Below, piece after piece: positions 58,012-58,079 of a DNA stretch of 58,079 nucleotides (position 1 is the first letter of the stretch; each line of letters opens with the position of its first letter). Source of the DNA: Bacillota bacterium (GTDB lineage Bacteria; Bacillota; Clostridia; Oscillospirales; Oscillospiraceae); contig JAQYLT010000081.1 in assembly GCA_028719885.1 (NCBI GenBank), positions 1-58,079 on the forward strand, given 5' to 3'. Under the pieces are notes generated by a model. That model did not search any database and was not told the DNA's origin. It saw nothing but the letters and a program-made list of their open reading frames with translations. Position numbers and translations under genes: made by a program.

Positions 58012-58079
58012 ATGGCAAATCGAAGAATGTTCTCCCGTTCCATCACCGGCAGCGGGCGGTTTTTGCGGCTCAGTGCCCA
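58012..58079 (+). CDS. Phage/ICE-type replisome organizer, N-terminal fragment
   Basis: Only 22 codons are visible: MANRRMFSRSITGSGRFLRL and a following S-A. Phage replisome-organizer N-terminal domains and related proteins of conjugative elements start the same way (M-A-x-R-R-M-F-S-x-x-I-x-x-S). They initiate element replication. The gene runs off the window. Its position after jag suggests that a mobile element begins here. Confidence 0.6.
   Translation, partial: MANRRMFSRSITGSGRFLRLSA

Overview
The window looks like chromosomal DNA of a GC-rich Gram-positive anaerobe of the class Clostridia, most likely a gut Oscillospiraceae/Ruminococcaceae member. The reasons are the Firmicutes gene orders (yggS-sepF-divIVA-[T-box]-ileS, miaB-mutS-mutL-miaA-hfq, gdpP-rplI-dnaB-tilS-hpt-ftsH, rpmH-rnpA-yidD-yidC-jag), a T-box leader on ileS, many TTG/GTG starts with strong Shine-Dalgarno sequences, and small families typical of that group (DUF3786, DUF6472-like, DUF1643, CmpB-type membrane protein). 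This assignment is inference; no rRNA is present.

Layout. 1-1490: the 5' end of a flavin-reductase-like gene divergent from an HxlR regulator, then a DUF3786 gene preceded by a tiny zinc-ribbon ORF. 1490-4680: a decayed phage/plasmid-type replication module (truncated HNH, DUF1492/ArpU-like protein, two small phage proteins, RusA, a RepA-type ATPase remnant, a XRE repressor with ACTAGTTCT operators, three iteron-like repeats) lying 3' of tRNA-Tyr. 4829-5062: tRNA-Tyr and tRNA-Thr with a strong promoter. 5148-10537: ileS with its T-box, divIVA, sepF, yggS. 10882-20212: GNAT, hfq, miaA, mutL, a CPBP protease, mutS, miaB. 20769-24778: a metal/siderophore/corrinoid-type ABC importer co-transcribed with a CysG-like siroheme enzyme. 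24893-27281: a zinc-ribbon parvulin and a Dus enzyme. 27559-37304: RNase J, GdpP, L9, DnaB, TilS, Hpt, FtsH. 37353-43996: two leftward operons with a lipoprotein, a Cys-rich mini-protein, a YfcE phosphodiesterase, DUF1643, a PH-like membrane protein, 5-formyl-THF cyclo-ligase, a XRE membrane protein and a GT-C-like membrane protein. 44501-50690: lysA, a candidate sRNA, a hemolysin III homologue, MarR, CdsA, CmpB-like, CBS and DUF554 proteins. 50691-51860: a gene-poor stretch with nested repeats and a small toxin/antisense-RNA system. 51861-57444: a PstS-like/WG-repeat fusion protein and the rpmH-rnpA-yidD-yidC-jag operon. 57445-58079: repeats, a 10-bp tandem array, and the promoter and first codons of a phage-type replisome organizer, probably the edge of a mobile element.

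Two things stand out. First, at 51480-51832 there is what looks like a complete type I toxin-antitoxin module: a promoter, a 27-codon hydrophobic/basic peptide, a shared bidirectional terminator, and a strong convergent promoter for a short antisense RNA. A decayed copy and a terminator relic lie directly upstream. I do not recognise the peptide. Second, nearly every larger intergenic gap carries a composite MITE-like repeat whose ends are hairpins of the form CGTAGGGAACGGAT..ATCCGTTCC. The best copies are about 200 bp with an outer inverted repeat AAATTGGAATTTG. Some copies are nested, one sits in the ileS leader, and two abut stop codons.

All coordinates and motifs were read by eye. Family names come from memory of conserved motifs and no database search was run.
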